The notes: a model not told the origin generated them from the sequence alone. 31,453 bases of DNA from CAZJYT01 sp964550325 (GCA_964550325.1 CAZJYT010000009.1:1-31453), one strand, 5' to 3'. Positions 1 to 7,152 are shown, counted from the first letter of the stretch. Made by a program: numbers and translations.

Positions 1-132
1 ACCAAAACAAATAAAAACAAACAATATGATTTAGAGGATAGAACTTATGAGTTTGTAAAGAGGTGCCGAGATCATGCCAAGAGACTTCCAAGAACAATTT
101 CAAATAAGGAAAAAATAGTTTTGAACATTTGA
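1..132 (+). pseudogene. Four-helix-bundle (S23/TIGR02436-like) protein, N-terminal remnant
   Basis: Frame 1 is open from the window edge to a TGA at 130-132. It reads YDLEDRTYEFVKRCRDHAKR then LPRTISN, the typical first helix of the small four-helix-bundle proteins often seen as S23-like or 23S rRNA intervening-sequence proteins. A complete member is about 115-130 residues; here the match ends after ISN and the frame closes a few codons later, so roughly two thirds of the protein is missing. The start codon lies left of the window. The family assignment is from memory of the motif and is moderately secure; the truncation is visible directly. Confidence 0.6.
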
Positions 133-190
133 GCATTTGAACATTCGGATTTGTTTCGGATTTCGATATTCGAATTCCGAATTTAGGATT
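133..190. repeat. TTCG/TTGAAC-rich intergenic repeat-like tract
   Basis: This non-coding stretch is made of short imperfect repetitions of CATTTGA/CATTCGGATTT and TTCGATATTCGAATTCCGAA. It follows directly on the broken four-helix-bundle gene. Similar TTCG-rich tracts are common intergenic filler in uncultured bacterial genomes. No second copy is visible in this window, so repeat status is inferred. Confidence 0.3.
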
Positions 191-206
191 TATGATGTAA
201 TAGGGC

Positions 207-243
207 GTTGCTTGGCTTAGCCAAGCAATAAAAGCCAAGCAAC
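207..243. repeat. Nested palindrome with two alternative hairpins
   Basis: GTTGCTTGGCTT (207-218) is the exact reverse complement of AAGCCAAGCAAC (232-243). Between them GCCAAGCAA (220-228) can instead pair with TTGCTTGGC (208-216). Two hairpins therefore compete for the same 5' arm. Neither strand has a U-run after the 3' arm, so it is not an ordinary intrinsic terminator. No gene lies between 133 and 473; besides this palindrome the stretch holds the DnaA boxes and the dnaA promoter. Confidence 0.65.
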
Positions 244-353
244 AAAAAATCCTTTCAGTTACCTACTTAAATTGCTTGACACGAAGATGTTCTATTTAAG
301 TAAGGCGATATTGGCTCTATAATAATATCTAACTAGCGGAGGGGCCAAAGCAA

Positions 354-383
354 ATTTCCACAATAATCCCCAGGTTTTCCACA
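354..383 (+). other. DnaA-box pair upstream of dnaA (putative oriC part)
   Basis: ATTTCCACA (354-362) and TTTTCCACA (375-383) are close to the DnaA box consensus TTATCCACA. They lie in the same orientation with starts 21 nt apart, about two helical turns. They sit 90-120 nt before dnaA. A third TTTTCCACA lies just after dnaA at 1917-1925. Boxes on both sides of dnaA suggest a bipartite origin or dnaA autoregulation. The match is short, so confidence is moderate. Confidence 0.5.
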
Positions 384-436
384 ATAAATTAACAAAATTT
401 AAGGGTTTCTTGGCTTCAGTTCTTTAAAGAATTTAG

Positions 437-442
437 TATAAT
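437..442 (+). promoter_or_regulatory. Consensus -10 element (TATAAT) for dnaA
   Basis: A perfect TATAAT lies 31 nt before the dnaA start codon. No good -35 hexamer is found at 16-18 nt; TTGGCT at 410-415 is too far. Transcription would begin near 448-450, where an ATG opens a 9-codon ORF (448-477, MYRLIKGLL) whose TGA overlaps the dnaA ATG. Confidence 0.5.
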
Positions 443-473
443 TTACTATGTATAGACTAATTAAGGGCCTCTT

Positions 474-1823
474 ATGACAGAAAAGGAACTTTGGGAAGCA
501 GTTTTAGCCCAAATTCAACTACAGCTTTCTCCTGCTAATTTTGGTACCTGGTTTAAGGGAACCAAAATTGCCTCTTTAAAAAACCAGAAGGCGGTGATTA
601 CTACTCCTAATTCATTTGTAAAAGAATGGTTAGAACAAAAATATAAAAAAGTCATTCTAAAAATTCTTCATAATTTAAATCCTGAAATAAAAGAATTAAG
701 CTTTATAATTGAAAAACAGAGCCTAAGATTTTTTTCTAAAAAAAAGAAAAAAAATATCCAAGAATCCCAATTGGAATTTTTGGAATTTAAGATAGATAAA
801 AATACCAATCTTAACCCCCGCTACACATTTAAAAACTTTGTCGTTGGCTCTTTTAATGAATTAACATATGCTGCTGCCCAGGCAGTAATAAAAAGTCCTG
901 GCACTCTTTATAATCCTCTATTTATTTATGGAGGCGTAGGTTTGGGTAAGACCCATCTCTTACAGGCTACCGGAAATGAAATCTTTAATCTTTACCCAGA
1001 AAAAAGAATTAGATATATTCCTGCGGAAAGATTTACTCAAGAATTGGTAAGGGCAATTAAAAATCAGGAGATGGAATCTTTTAAATCAAGATATCAAGAA
1101 ATCGATGTTTTAATTATTGATGACATCCAATTTTTAGCTGGAAAAGAAAAAACACAAGAGGAATTTTTTCACCTTTTCAACTCTCTTTATCAAAGGAATA
1201 AACAAATTGTTCTCTCTTCAGATAGGCCCCCAAAAACTATCCCCTCCTTAACTGAAAGACTGAGATCCCGGTTTGAGGGGGGAATGATAGGAGATATTTC
1301 CTTCCCCGACTTTGAAACAAGGGTAGCCATCTTAAAGGTTAAGGCTTCTGAAAAAGAGATAGACTTTCCTGAGGAGATTTATCATTTTATTGCTGAAAAT
1401 ATCCAAAAAAATATTAGAGATTTAGAGGGAGCCCTAAATCGATTAATTGTTTATTATAAATTAAATAATCGTCCCCCTGATCTAAAAGCAGCAAAACAAC
1501 TACTTAAAAAAACAATTTTGGGTAGTAAACAACATACCACCCCTAAGAAAATTCTTTCTGTAGTGGCTGATTTCTACGATTTAACAGAAAAAGACCTTTT
1601 AAGCCCAAGTAGAAAAAAAGAAGTTGCTAAACCCCGACAAATTGTGATGTATCTTTTAAAAACAGAACTAAAAAGTTCTTATTTATCAATTGCTAGAAGG
1701 TTAGGGGGAAGAGATCATTCAACTATAATATATGGATGTGAAAAAATAGCTAAACAATTAGAAGAAGATAAAAAGTTAGAAGAGGAAATTGAGTTAATAA
1801 AGCAGAGGATATATAGTGGATAA
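474..1823 (+). CDS. dnaA: Chromosomal replication initiator protein DnaA
   Basis: This AAA+ ATPase binds DnaA boxes and opens the origin. The 449-residue protein has domain I at about 1-85 (ELWEAVLAQIQLQLS...FGTWFKGT), a short basic linker (about 86-105), and the AAA+ core with Walker A GGVGLGKT at 153-160 and Walker B DVLIIDDIQF at 211-220. The arginine-finger segment LTERLRSRF follows, and the C-terminal DNA-binding domain carries the signature GGRDHSTIIYGCEKIA. Length is normal for the family, with a compact domain II. The ATG follows TTAAGGGCCTCTT, where AAGGG at about 7 nt is one of the few SD-like matches in the window. DnaA boxes flank the gene. dnaN does not follow; the next gene is an mgtC homologue after a 265-nt gap. 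Confidence 0.98.
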   Translation: MTEKELWEAVLAQIQLQLSPANFGTWFKGTKIASLKNQKAVITTPNSFVKEWLEQKYKKVILKILHNLNPEIKELSFIIEKQSLRFFSKKKKKNIQESQLEFLEFKIDKNTNLNPRYTFKNFVVGSFNELTYAAAQAVIKSPGTLYNPLFIYGGVGLGKTHLLQATGNEIFNLYPEKRIRYIPAERFTQELVRAIKNQEMESFKSRYQEIDVLIIDDIQFLAGKEKTQEEFFHLFNSLYQRNKQIVLSSDRPPKTIPSLTERLRSRFEGGMIGDISFPDFETRVAILKVKASEKEIDFPEEIYHFIAENIQKNIRDLEGALNRLIVYYKLNNRPPDLKAAKQLLKKTILGSKQHTTPKKILSVVADFYDLTEKDLLSPSRKKEVAKPRQIVMYLLKTELKSSYLSIARRLGGRDHSTIIYGCEKIAKQLEEDKKLEEEIELIKQRIYSG

Positions 1824-2088
1824 ATATGAAAAATAATGTTAGCAATAAACTAAACTATATCAATACAATTTTTTTAAACATGTTTTGTTGTGCTTTTTAC
1901 AGAGTTAATCCAAATTTTTTCCACAAATTTAAACAAGAAAAAAGGTTTTAAGTAAAAAGTAGTTATAATAATAAAAAGAGTATTTTAAAATTAATTAGAT
2001 TAGATATTGAACAAATTTAAAATAGTTTCTAAAATAAATTTTGGTTAGAAAATAATACTTAAAAAATTTAACAAAATAGCTAGATAAA
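1824..2088. other. AT-rich gap after dnaA with DnaA box; possible oriC
   Basis: This 265-nt stretch is extremely AT-rich and has no ORF. It contains TTTTCCACA at 1917-1925, identical to the box at 375-383. A TATAAT at 1964-1969 could be the -10 of the mgtC transcript, but no -35 is evident. The AT-rich tract downstream of the box could serve as the unwinding element. An origin here is an inference. Confidence 0.4.
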
Positions 2089-2511
2089 ATGAATTTCGAG
2101 ACTATTTTAAAACTTTTTTTAGCTTTACTTTTAGGAGGAATAATTGGATTAGAAAGAAAAAAGAAGAAAAAAGAAGCAGGATTTCAAACTTATAGTCTAG
2201 TTTGCTTAGGTTCTTGTTTGTTTACTATCTTGGGTTTTTCTTTTTTGGAAACTACAAAAGAAACTTTTGATATTTTACGAATTATTCAGGCAGTAGCTAT
2301 TGGAATGGGATTTATTGGGGCAGGGAGTATTGTATTTTATCAAGATAAAATCAAAGGATTAACTACAGCAGCAGGACTTTGGGCAACATCTGGAATAGGA
2401 ATAGCAATTGGTGCTGGCTTTTATTTTTTAGGTATATTCAGTACCTTTTTAATTCTCCTAATCTTAGCGGGTTTTAGTTTAATTGAAAAGAGGATGTTTG
2501 AGGAAAAATAA
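2089..2511 (+). CDS. MgtC/SapB-family inner membrane protein
   Basis: This is a 140-residue hydrophobic protein with about five membrane segments (roughly 4-20, 32-53, 62-82, 90-110, 112-132). It carries the family landmarks: GGIIGLER after the first helix, the QTYSLVCLGSCLFT segment, GMGFIGAGSIV, and GLTTAAGLWATSGIGIAIG. It corresponds to the N-terminal membrane domain of MgtC, without the C-terminal cytoplasmic domain of enterobacterial MgtC. Homologues are linked to growth at low magnesium and to ATP synthase modulation; the substrate, if any, is unknown here. The basic run KKKKK follows the first helix. The ATG has no SD. The stop is 8 nt before nadC, suggesting cotranscription. Confidence 0.85.
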   Translation: MNFETILKLFLALLLGGIIGLERKKKKKEAGFQTYSLVCLGSCLFTILGFSFLETTKETFDILRIIQAVAIGMGFIGAGSIVFYQDKIKGLTTAAGLWATSGIGIAIGAGFYFLGIFSTFLILLILAGFSLIEKRMFEEK

Positions 2512-2519
2512 GAAAGGAA

Positions 2520-3350
2520 ATGTTTAGAAAAAGAGAAATAATTAAAGAAATTATCAAAAGAGCTCTAAGGGAAGATATTCAAAAAGGTGATATTACTACC
2601 AATTTAATAATTCCTCCTAAGCTAAAAACAAAAGCTTTTATTTTTACTAAAGAAAAAGGAATTGTTTGCGGAGTAAAGATTGCAAAAGTGGTTTTTAAAT
2701 CTTTAGATTCTAAAATTATTGTTGTAGAAAAAGTAAAAGATGGAGATTTTATTTTCCCTTACCAAGAAATAATTGAAATTTCAGGATGTGCTAGAACAAT
2801 CTTGACTGGCGAGAGGACAGCCTTAAATTTTCTTCAGAGATTAAGTGGTATTGCTACTTTAACCCATAATTTTGTACAAAAGGTAAGACCTTATAATGTG
2901 AAAATTTTAGATACAAGAAAGACTACCCCTACCTTAAGAGTTCTTGAAAAATATGCAGTCAAAAAAGGAGGAGGAGAAAACCATCGTTTTTCTCTTTCTG
3001 ATAAAATTTTAATAAAAGGAACCCATATTGACTTAGTGGGAATTGAAACTGCTATTAAAAAGGCAAAAAGGTCAAAAAGAAAGATTGAGATAGAAGTAAG
3101 GGATTTAAAAGAGCTAAAAAAAGCATTAAAATTAAGACCTGATATAATTATGTTAGATAATATGTCACCTAAAATGATTAGAAAAGCGGTTTCTTTAATT
3201 AATAATAGAGCAATAATTGAAGTCTCAGGTGGGGTAAATTTAAAAAATATAAGAGAAATTGCAAAAACAGGTGTTAATTGGATTTCTATAGGGAGGTTGA
3301 CAAATTCTTTTAAATCATTAGATATGAGTTTGAAGATTAAAAAAGATTAG
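2520..3350 (+). CDS. nadC: Nicotinate-nucleotide pyrophosphorylase (quinolinate phosphoribosyltransferase)
   Basis: The enzyme converts quinolinate and PRPP to nicotinate mononucleotide, CO2 and PPi in NAD synthesis. At 276 residues it has the usual family length. Visible landmarks are EDIQKGDITT (18-27), the GERTALNFLQRLSGIAT segment (97-113), DTRKTTPTLRVLEKYAV (131-147), GGGENHRFSLSDK with His155 and Arg156, and the late barrel motif DIIMLDN. Glycine-rich phosphate-binding strands IIEVSGGVN and WISIGRLT close the barrel. nadA and nadB are not in the window. AAAGGAA lies directly against the ATG, too close for a normal SD. It is one nucleotide from the next gene. Confidence 0.95.
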   Translation: MFRKREIIKEIIKRALREDIQKGDITTNLIIPPKLKTKAFIFTKEKGIVCGVKIAKVVFKSLDSKIIVVEKVKDGDFIFPYQEIIEISGCARTILTGERTALNFLQRLSGIATLTHNFVQKVRPYNVKILDTRKTTPTLRVLEKYAVKKGGGENHRFSLSDKILIKGTHIDLVGIETAIKKAKRSKRKIEIEVRDLKELKKALKLRPDIIMLDNMSPKMIRKAVSLINNRAIIEVSGGVNLKNIREIAKTGVNWISIGRLTNSFKSLDMSLKIKKD

Positions 3351-3351
3351 T

Positions 3352-4389
3352 ATGTTTTATCAATGCCCAAAATGTAAAAATATTTGGAACTATCCCTTAA
3401 GGCTTTGCCTTAATTGTTTTTTACCTCTCAAAAAAATACCTTCAAATAAAGAGAAGGTAAGGAGTATTTGTAAGGTAAATATTCCTACTATTTTACATCC
3501 AAAGGTTTCCTATTTTGTTTTACTTCTTGAAGATGAAAATGGAAATAAATGGGTGCAAAAGAGTTTCAAGGAAAGAAAAATAGGAGAAGAAATAAGCCCC
3601 AAGAAGGCTTCTAAAAAAGAAAGTGATGTTGTTATCTTAAGAATAAGATACGATATTTTAGAAGGGATAGAAAGGATTTTCAAGATTTTAGAGGTGAAAA
3701 TAGATGACTTGAAAAAGGTCTTAATCTTACCTTCTTTAACCTCTCCTTCCCATCCCCATCTAAGAGAGAACATTTCTCCTCAATGGTTAGAGATATTAAT
3801 TAAATTTTTATTAGAAAATGGCTTAAAGAAAGATAATATTAAGGTGGGGGGTCAGAGTTTTAATTTTTCTTTAGAAGAGATTTTAAAGAAGTCAAAGATT
3901 TTAGATGTTTGTCAAAAATTAGATGTAGAGTTTTTAGATTTCTCAAAGAGGGATTTTAAAAAGAAAGAGATAAATGAAAAAATATTTGAGATCTCAAAAG
4001 ATGTGCTAAGTTCAAGTTTAATTATCAACCTCCCCATCCTTAAAATTGGAAAGGTCTCAGGCCTAGAGAATATTTTCAGTATTTTAAAAAAAGACAATTA
4101 TTTTTCTTTAAAATATCTATTTTCTGATAAAGAAATTTTTAAAAACCTAAGGGATTTCTTACCTCCTATCTTAACAATTGCCCAAGGAGATTATGTTCAA
4201 ACCAAAAACAAATTTGTAGTTTATTTAAACCTAATCTTAGGGAGTTTTGATCTCCTCAACGTAGAAAGGGTATTTTTTGAGATTGTCTCTCAAAAAGAGA
4301 TTCCAGAGGCCTTAATGGAAATTAAATTAGAAAATGTTAAAATAATAGGAAGAGAAATAGAGGAGGTTAAAATGCCACAATTTTTTTAA
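3352..4389 (+). CDS. Zinc-ribbon (DUF35-like) plus DUF362-like protein
   Basis: The N-terminus has a four-cysteine zinc ribbon (Cys5, Cys8, Cys19, Cys22). Residues about 40-85 (HPKVSYFVLLLEDENGNKWV) look like the small beta domain that follows the ribbon in DUF35 proteins. The rest (about 90-345) resembles DUF362: VLILPSLTSP (123-132) for the usual LKPNL strand, LIINLPILKIGKVSGLENIF (223-242) for the INLPKLKTH...GAIKN motif, and PPILTIAQGDYVQTKN (271-286) for the LTIVDG strand. No ferredoxin domain follows, although many DUF362 proteins carry one. DUF35 proteins in archaea and actinobacteria assist thiolases and acyl-CoA enzymes; the function here is unknown. It sits 1 nt after nadC and 12 nt before bioY, in the run that leads into the fatty-acid genes. 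Confidence 0.6.
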   Translation: MFYQCPKCKNIWNYPLRLCLNCFLPLKKIPSNKEKVRSICKVNIPTILHPKVSYFVLLLEDENGNKWVQKSFKERKIGEEISPKKASKKESDVVILRIRYDILEGIERIFKILEVKIDDLKKVLILPSLTSPSHPHLRENISPQWLEILIKFLLENGLKKDNIKVGGQSFNFSLEEILKKSKILDVCQKLDVEFLDFSKRDFKKKEINEKIFEISKDVLSSSLIINLPILKIGKVSGLENIFSILKKDNYFSLKYLFSDKEIFKNLRDFLPPILTIAQGDYVQTKNKFVVYLNLILGSFDLLNVERVFFEIVSQKEIPEALMEIKLENVKIIGREIEEVKMPQFF

Positions 4390-4401
4390 GCCCTTAATTT
4401 T

Positions 4402-4980
4402 ATGAGTAGAAAAACTCTTACTTTGGTAGATATAATTTTTCCTATTTCCCAAAATAAAATTTTAGTTTTATTAAGAGATATTATCCTTGTAGTTACCTTT
4501 GGCTTTCTTACTGGACTTTCAGCAAAATTGAAGATTGAAATAGGAATGGTGCCTTTTACCTTTCAAACCTTTGTTGTTTTGTTTTCTGCAATTTTATTGG
4601 GTGCCAAAAGAGCCTTTTTTTCTCAATTTTTCTATTTAACAATGGGGATTTTGGGAGTTCCCTGGTTTGCTAGAGGAGGAGGACTGAGTTATATTCTTTC
4701 TCCCACCCTTGGGTATCTTTTAGGTTTCTTATTTTCTGTCTCTTTGGTTGGTTACTTAACAGAAAGTGGATGGACCAAAAGTATTAAGCTTTTTCTCCTT
4801 TCTCTTATTTTAGGGAACCTAATTATTTATTTTTTTGGAGTTTTATGGTTGAGTAATTTTGTTGGTTTTGAAAGGTCTTTAAAGGTAGGAGTTTTACCCT
4901 TTCTTTTAGGTGATTTTCTTAAAATTATTTTACTTGTTTTTGTTTTTAAAGGTCTTTTTAGAATAACCAATAGGATTTAA
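4402..4980 (+). CDS. bioY: BioY-family biotin transporter substrate-binding component
   Basis: BioY is the membrane S-component that binds biotin, alone or with an ECF energizing module. The 192-residue protein has about six hydrophobic segments. It carries the BioY core: GLSAKLKIEIGMVPFTFQTF (ligand-binding loop), LLGAKRAFFSQFFYLTMGILGVPWFARGGG, and SPTLGYLLGFLFSVSLVGYL. No EcfA or EcfT gene is adjacent. Its place in the same gene run as the biotin ligase and the biotin carboxylase system fits supply of the cofactor. No SD precedes the ATG. Confidence 0.9.
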   Translation: MSRKTLTLVDIIFPISQNKILVLLRDIILVVTFGFLTGLSAKLKIEIGMVPFTFQTFVVLFSAILLGAKRAFFSQFFYLTMGILGVPWFARGGGLSYILSPTLGYLLGFLFSVSLVGYLTESGWTKSIKLFLLSLILGNLIIYFFGVLWLSNFVGFERSLKVGVLPFLLGDFLKIILLVFVFKGLFRITNRI

Positions 4981-4988
4981 AATTCTCT

Positions 4989-5726
4989 ATGCCAGAAAAA
5001 GTAGTTTTAGTTACAGGTTGTGCTCAGGGTATAGGAAGAGCAATTGCCCTAAAATTTACCAGATTGAATTTTAGGATAGCCCTAAACGACATTGCAAGCC
5101 AAAAAGAAAATTTAGAGGTTTTAAAGAAAGAGATTGAAAAGGTAGGTTCAACTTGTGAGTATTTCATAGCAGATGTTTCCAAAATAGAAGAGGTTGGAAA
5201 AATGATGGAGGAGATAAAAAATAAACTTGGTAGATTAGATGTCTTGGTAAATAATGCCGGGATTTGTGCTGATAAAACCTTGGCAAAGATGTCTCTTGGG
5301 GAATGGAAAAAGGTAATTGATGTCAATCTTACAGGTGTTTTTAACTGTACAAAATTAGCCCTACCCTTGTTAATTTTCAATAAGGGGAATATTATAAATA
5401 TTTCCTCAATTGTAGGACAAAGAGGAAATTTTGGCCAAACCAATTATTCTGCAGCCAAAGCGGGAGTTATTGGGTTTACTAAGTCTTTAGCTAAAGAGTT
5501 GGGAAGGATAGGGATAAGGGCAAATGTGATTTGTCCAGGATTTATAGAAAGTAAATTAACAGAAAAGGTTCCTCCTGAAATAAAAGAAGGGGTTTTAAAA
5601 CTCACACCCTTAGGAAGGTTTGGGAAACCAGAAGAGGTGGCAAATTTAGTAGCCTTTTTGGCTTCAGATGAGGCAAGTTTTATTACCGGAGCGGTAATTA
5701 ATATTGATGGAGGGTTAGCAATTTAA
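4989..5726 (+). CDS. fabG: 3-oxoacyl-ACP reductase (SDR family)
   Basis: FabG reduces 3-oxoacyl-ACP to 3-hydroxyacyl-ACP with NADPH in fatty-acid elongation. The 245-residue protein is a classical short-chain dehydrogenase: nucleotide motif TGCAQGIG (9-16), NNAG (88-91), Ser140, the catalytic YSAAK with Tyr153 and Lys157, and the C-terminal TPLGRFGKPEEVANLVAFLASDEASFITGA and INIDGG stretches typical of FabG. SDR specificity is hard to assign, but similarity over the whole length plus fabZ and fabK nearby support FabG. It lies 8 nt after bioY. A 256-nt non-coding stretch with a structured element follows. Confidence 0.9.
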   Translation: MPEKVVLVTGCAQGIGRAIALKFTRLNFRIALNDIASQKENLEVLKKEIEKVGSTCEYFIADVSKIEEVGKMMEEIKNKLGRLDVLVNNAGICADKTLAKMSLGEWKKVIDVNLTGVFNCTKLALPLLIFNKGNIINISSIVGQRGNFGQTNYSAAKAGVIGFTKSLAKELGRIGIRANVICPGFIESKLTEKVPPEIKEGVLKLTPLGRFGKPEEVANLVAFLASDEASFITGAVINIDGGLAI

Positions 5727-5770
5727 AAAGTTTTTATGTATTTGCTAACCAATTTGGTAAAGAATTAGTA

Positions 5771-5931
5771 GAGGCATCTTGTTGAGGGGAGCATACCGCA
5801 GCCGAGCCCCAGAGCAAAATTGTATTTCAGAAGGAGCTCTGTAAGGCTCGGCGAGGTATAGGAGCGCCTGAAAATAAACTTCCTCTTTCAGCACCTAAGG
5901 CGACTCCGTGCTCCCCGAGACAAGATGCCTC
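5771..5931 (+). ncRNA. Unidentified GC-rich structured RNA or palindromic element (three-way junction)
   Basis: A 161-nt GC-rich island in an AT-rich genome. The ends pair perfectly: GAGGCATCTTGT (5771-5782) with ACAAGATGCCTC (5920-5931). After a 3x3 internal loop rich in G-A mismatches, GGGGAGCA (5786-5793) pairs with TGCTCCCC (5909-5916). Inside are two arms. Arm A is TACC 5794-5797 with GGTA 5855-5858, GCCGAGCC 5801-5808 with GGCTCGGC 5845-5852, and CAGAGC 5810-5815 with GCTCTG 5836-5841. Arm B is GGAG 5861-5864 with CTCC 5904-5907, GCC 5866-5868 with GGC 5899-5901, and TGAAA 5869-5873 with TTTCA 5886-5890. No U-tract follows, so it is not a simple terminator. I could not match it to RNase P, SRP, tmRNA, 6S or a known riboswitch. 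The strand is assumed from the neighbouring genes. Confidence 0.6.
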
Positions 5932-5969
5932 GATAAAGAAATTATTAGGAGTTGTTATTGAATTGGTAA

Positions 5970-5975
5970 GATAAT
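5970..5975 (+). promoter_or_regulatory. Possible -10 element 7 nt before a start codon
   Basis: GATAAT (5970-5975) ends 7 nt before the ATG at 5983, the spacing expected if transcription begins at the start codon. No clear -35 is present at 17-18 nt. It is listed because the same geometry recurs more convincingly at 15484-15520. Confidence 0.3.
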
Positions 5976-5982
5976 CCACCTT

Positions 5983-7146
5983 ATGAAAAAAAACTATGAA
6001 ACAGTAATTATTGGAGCAGGTCCTGGGGGATTAACAGTAGGAAGATTCTTAGAAAACGCTGTCATTTTAGATCAGAAAAAGGAAATTGGTATACCTGTTC
6101 AGTGTGCTGAAGGCCTGGCAGAAAAATTTTTGAAATTACTTAAAATTTCTCCCCAGGATGATTGGATATCCACCAAAGTTCAGAATTGTGAGCTCTTCTT
6201 TCCTAATAAAGAGAGTATAGTTTTAAAAGATGAGGGGGGATATATATTAAATAGAGAAAAATTTGAAAAATTTTTGTCCTCCCTTTGTAGGGCAGAGATT
6301 TTTTTACAAAAAAGGGTGGTAGAAATAAGAAAGAAAGCAGATTTTTGGGAGATCGAGACCTCAAATGGTGAGGTATTTGAATCAAGGTATTTAATTGGAG
6401 CAGATGGTGTATTTTCTATTGTGAGGAGAAAGGTTTTTAAAAAAGCTGTGAGATACTTACCCTGCGTGAGCTACCTGACAAGATTTGAAAAGAGGGTTCC
6501 TTTGGATACCTTGAAAATGTATCTTCATCCCGAAAAGTTCCCTCTTGGTTATGCCTGGTTATTTCCTAAAGAGGAAAACTTAGCAAATATTGGCTTAGGG
6601 TGTTTTCATAATCGTTTAGATATAGTTTTTAAAGAATTTTTAGAAGAGATGAAAGAAGAGATAGGGAATTATCAGTTTTTAAAAAGTAGAGGAGGAACCG
6701 TTCCCTTTATAGAGGAGCCGATGGAGGTTTTTAGAGAGAATGCCTTTTTGGTAGGAGATGCAGGCGGTATGGTAAATCCAATTACTGCCGGAGGAATTGG
6801 TAATGCTATGTTAGCTGGGAAAATGGCAGCTGAAGCTATTCTCTCTAAAAAACCTGAGAGCTATTCTGAGAAGGTAAAGACTCTTGACTGTTTTCAAAAA
6901 GAATTGTTCTCAATTAGAGAGATTTTGTTTAGTTTTGATGCAAATACTTTTAATGAATGGGGAGAGGTTTTAAAGGGATTAAAGAGGGATGTGTTTCAAT
7001 TTTTAAAAGAAGCTCCTCTTTCTGAAAAAATTTCCTTATCTTTAAAATTTTTCAAAAAGCGCCATCTCAGAAGGAATTTTTTAAACTTTTTAAGGCTTTA
7101 TTTTAGATATAAGAGTTATAAAAAAGCGAGTTTTGAGCCAATATAG
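5983..7146 (+). CDS. Geranylgeranyl reductase family FAD-dependent oxidoreductase
   Basis: This 387-residue flavoprotein has the N-terminal dinucleotide motif GAGPGG (11-16), the family-specific PVQCAEG (38-44) with Cys41, GADGVFSIVRR (139-149), and the FAD-binding FLVGDAGGMVNPITAGGIGNA stretch starting near 255. The PVQC-EG cysteine segment and the VNPITAGGI motif are typical of the GGR family, whose members hydrogenate isoprenoid chains in archaeal lipids, chlorophyll or menaquinone tails. No isoprenoid gene is in the window; the neighbours are fatty-acid genes, so the true substrate is uncertain. It follows the structured element after 51 nt and is 6 nt from fabZ. No SD is present; a possible -10 lies 7 nt upstream. 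Confidence 0.8.
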   Translation: MKKNYETVIIGAGPGGLTVGRFLENAVILDQKKEIGIPVQCAEGLAEKFLKLLKISPQDDWISTKVQNCELFFPNKESIVLKDEGGYILNREKFEKFLSSLCRAEIFLQKRVVEIRKKADFWEIETSNGEVFESRYLIGADGVFSIVRRKVFKKAVRYLPCVSYLTRFEKRVPLDTLKMYLHPEKFPLGYAWLFPKEENLANIGLGCFHNRLDIVFKEFLEEMKEEIGNYQFLKSRGGTVPFIEEPMEVFRENAFLVGDAGGMVNPITAGGIGNAMLAGKMAAEAILSKKPESYSEKVKTLDCFQKELFSIREILFSFDANTFNEWGEVLKGLKRDVFQFLKEAPLSEKISLSLKFFKKRHLRRNFLNFLRLYFRYKSYKKASFEPI

Positions 7147-7152
7147 GTTTCT

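Noticed and set aside
207..243. Intrinsic terminator from the palindrome near the left edge
   Set aside because: On the plus strand the 3' arm is followed by A residues, and on the minus strand the T-run lies on the wrong side.
276..323. Promoter using TTGACA at 276-281 with TATAAT at 318-323
   Set aside because: The spacer would be 36 nt, and no -10 lies at 16-18 nt from the TTGACA.
5024..5443. 139-residue ORF antisense to fabG
   Set aside because: It is a shadow ORF; fabG on the plus strand has all catalytic residues.
5771..5931. RNase P, SRP RNA, tmRNA, 6S RNA, TPP, FMN, lysine or cobalamin riboswitch
   Set aside because: None of the conserved core motifs (for example GAGGAAAGUCC, the GGAA tetraloop with AGCAG, a tRNA-like T-loop, or CUGAGA) is present.
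5771..5931. Simple intrinsic terminator of fabG
   Set aside because: The outer stem is followed by GATAAAGAAATT, with no U-tract, and the structure is far larger than a terminator.
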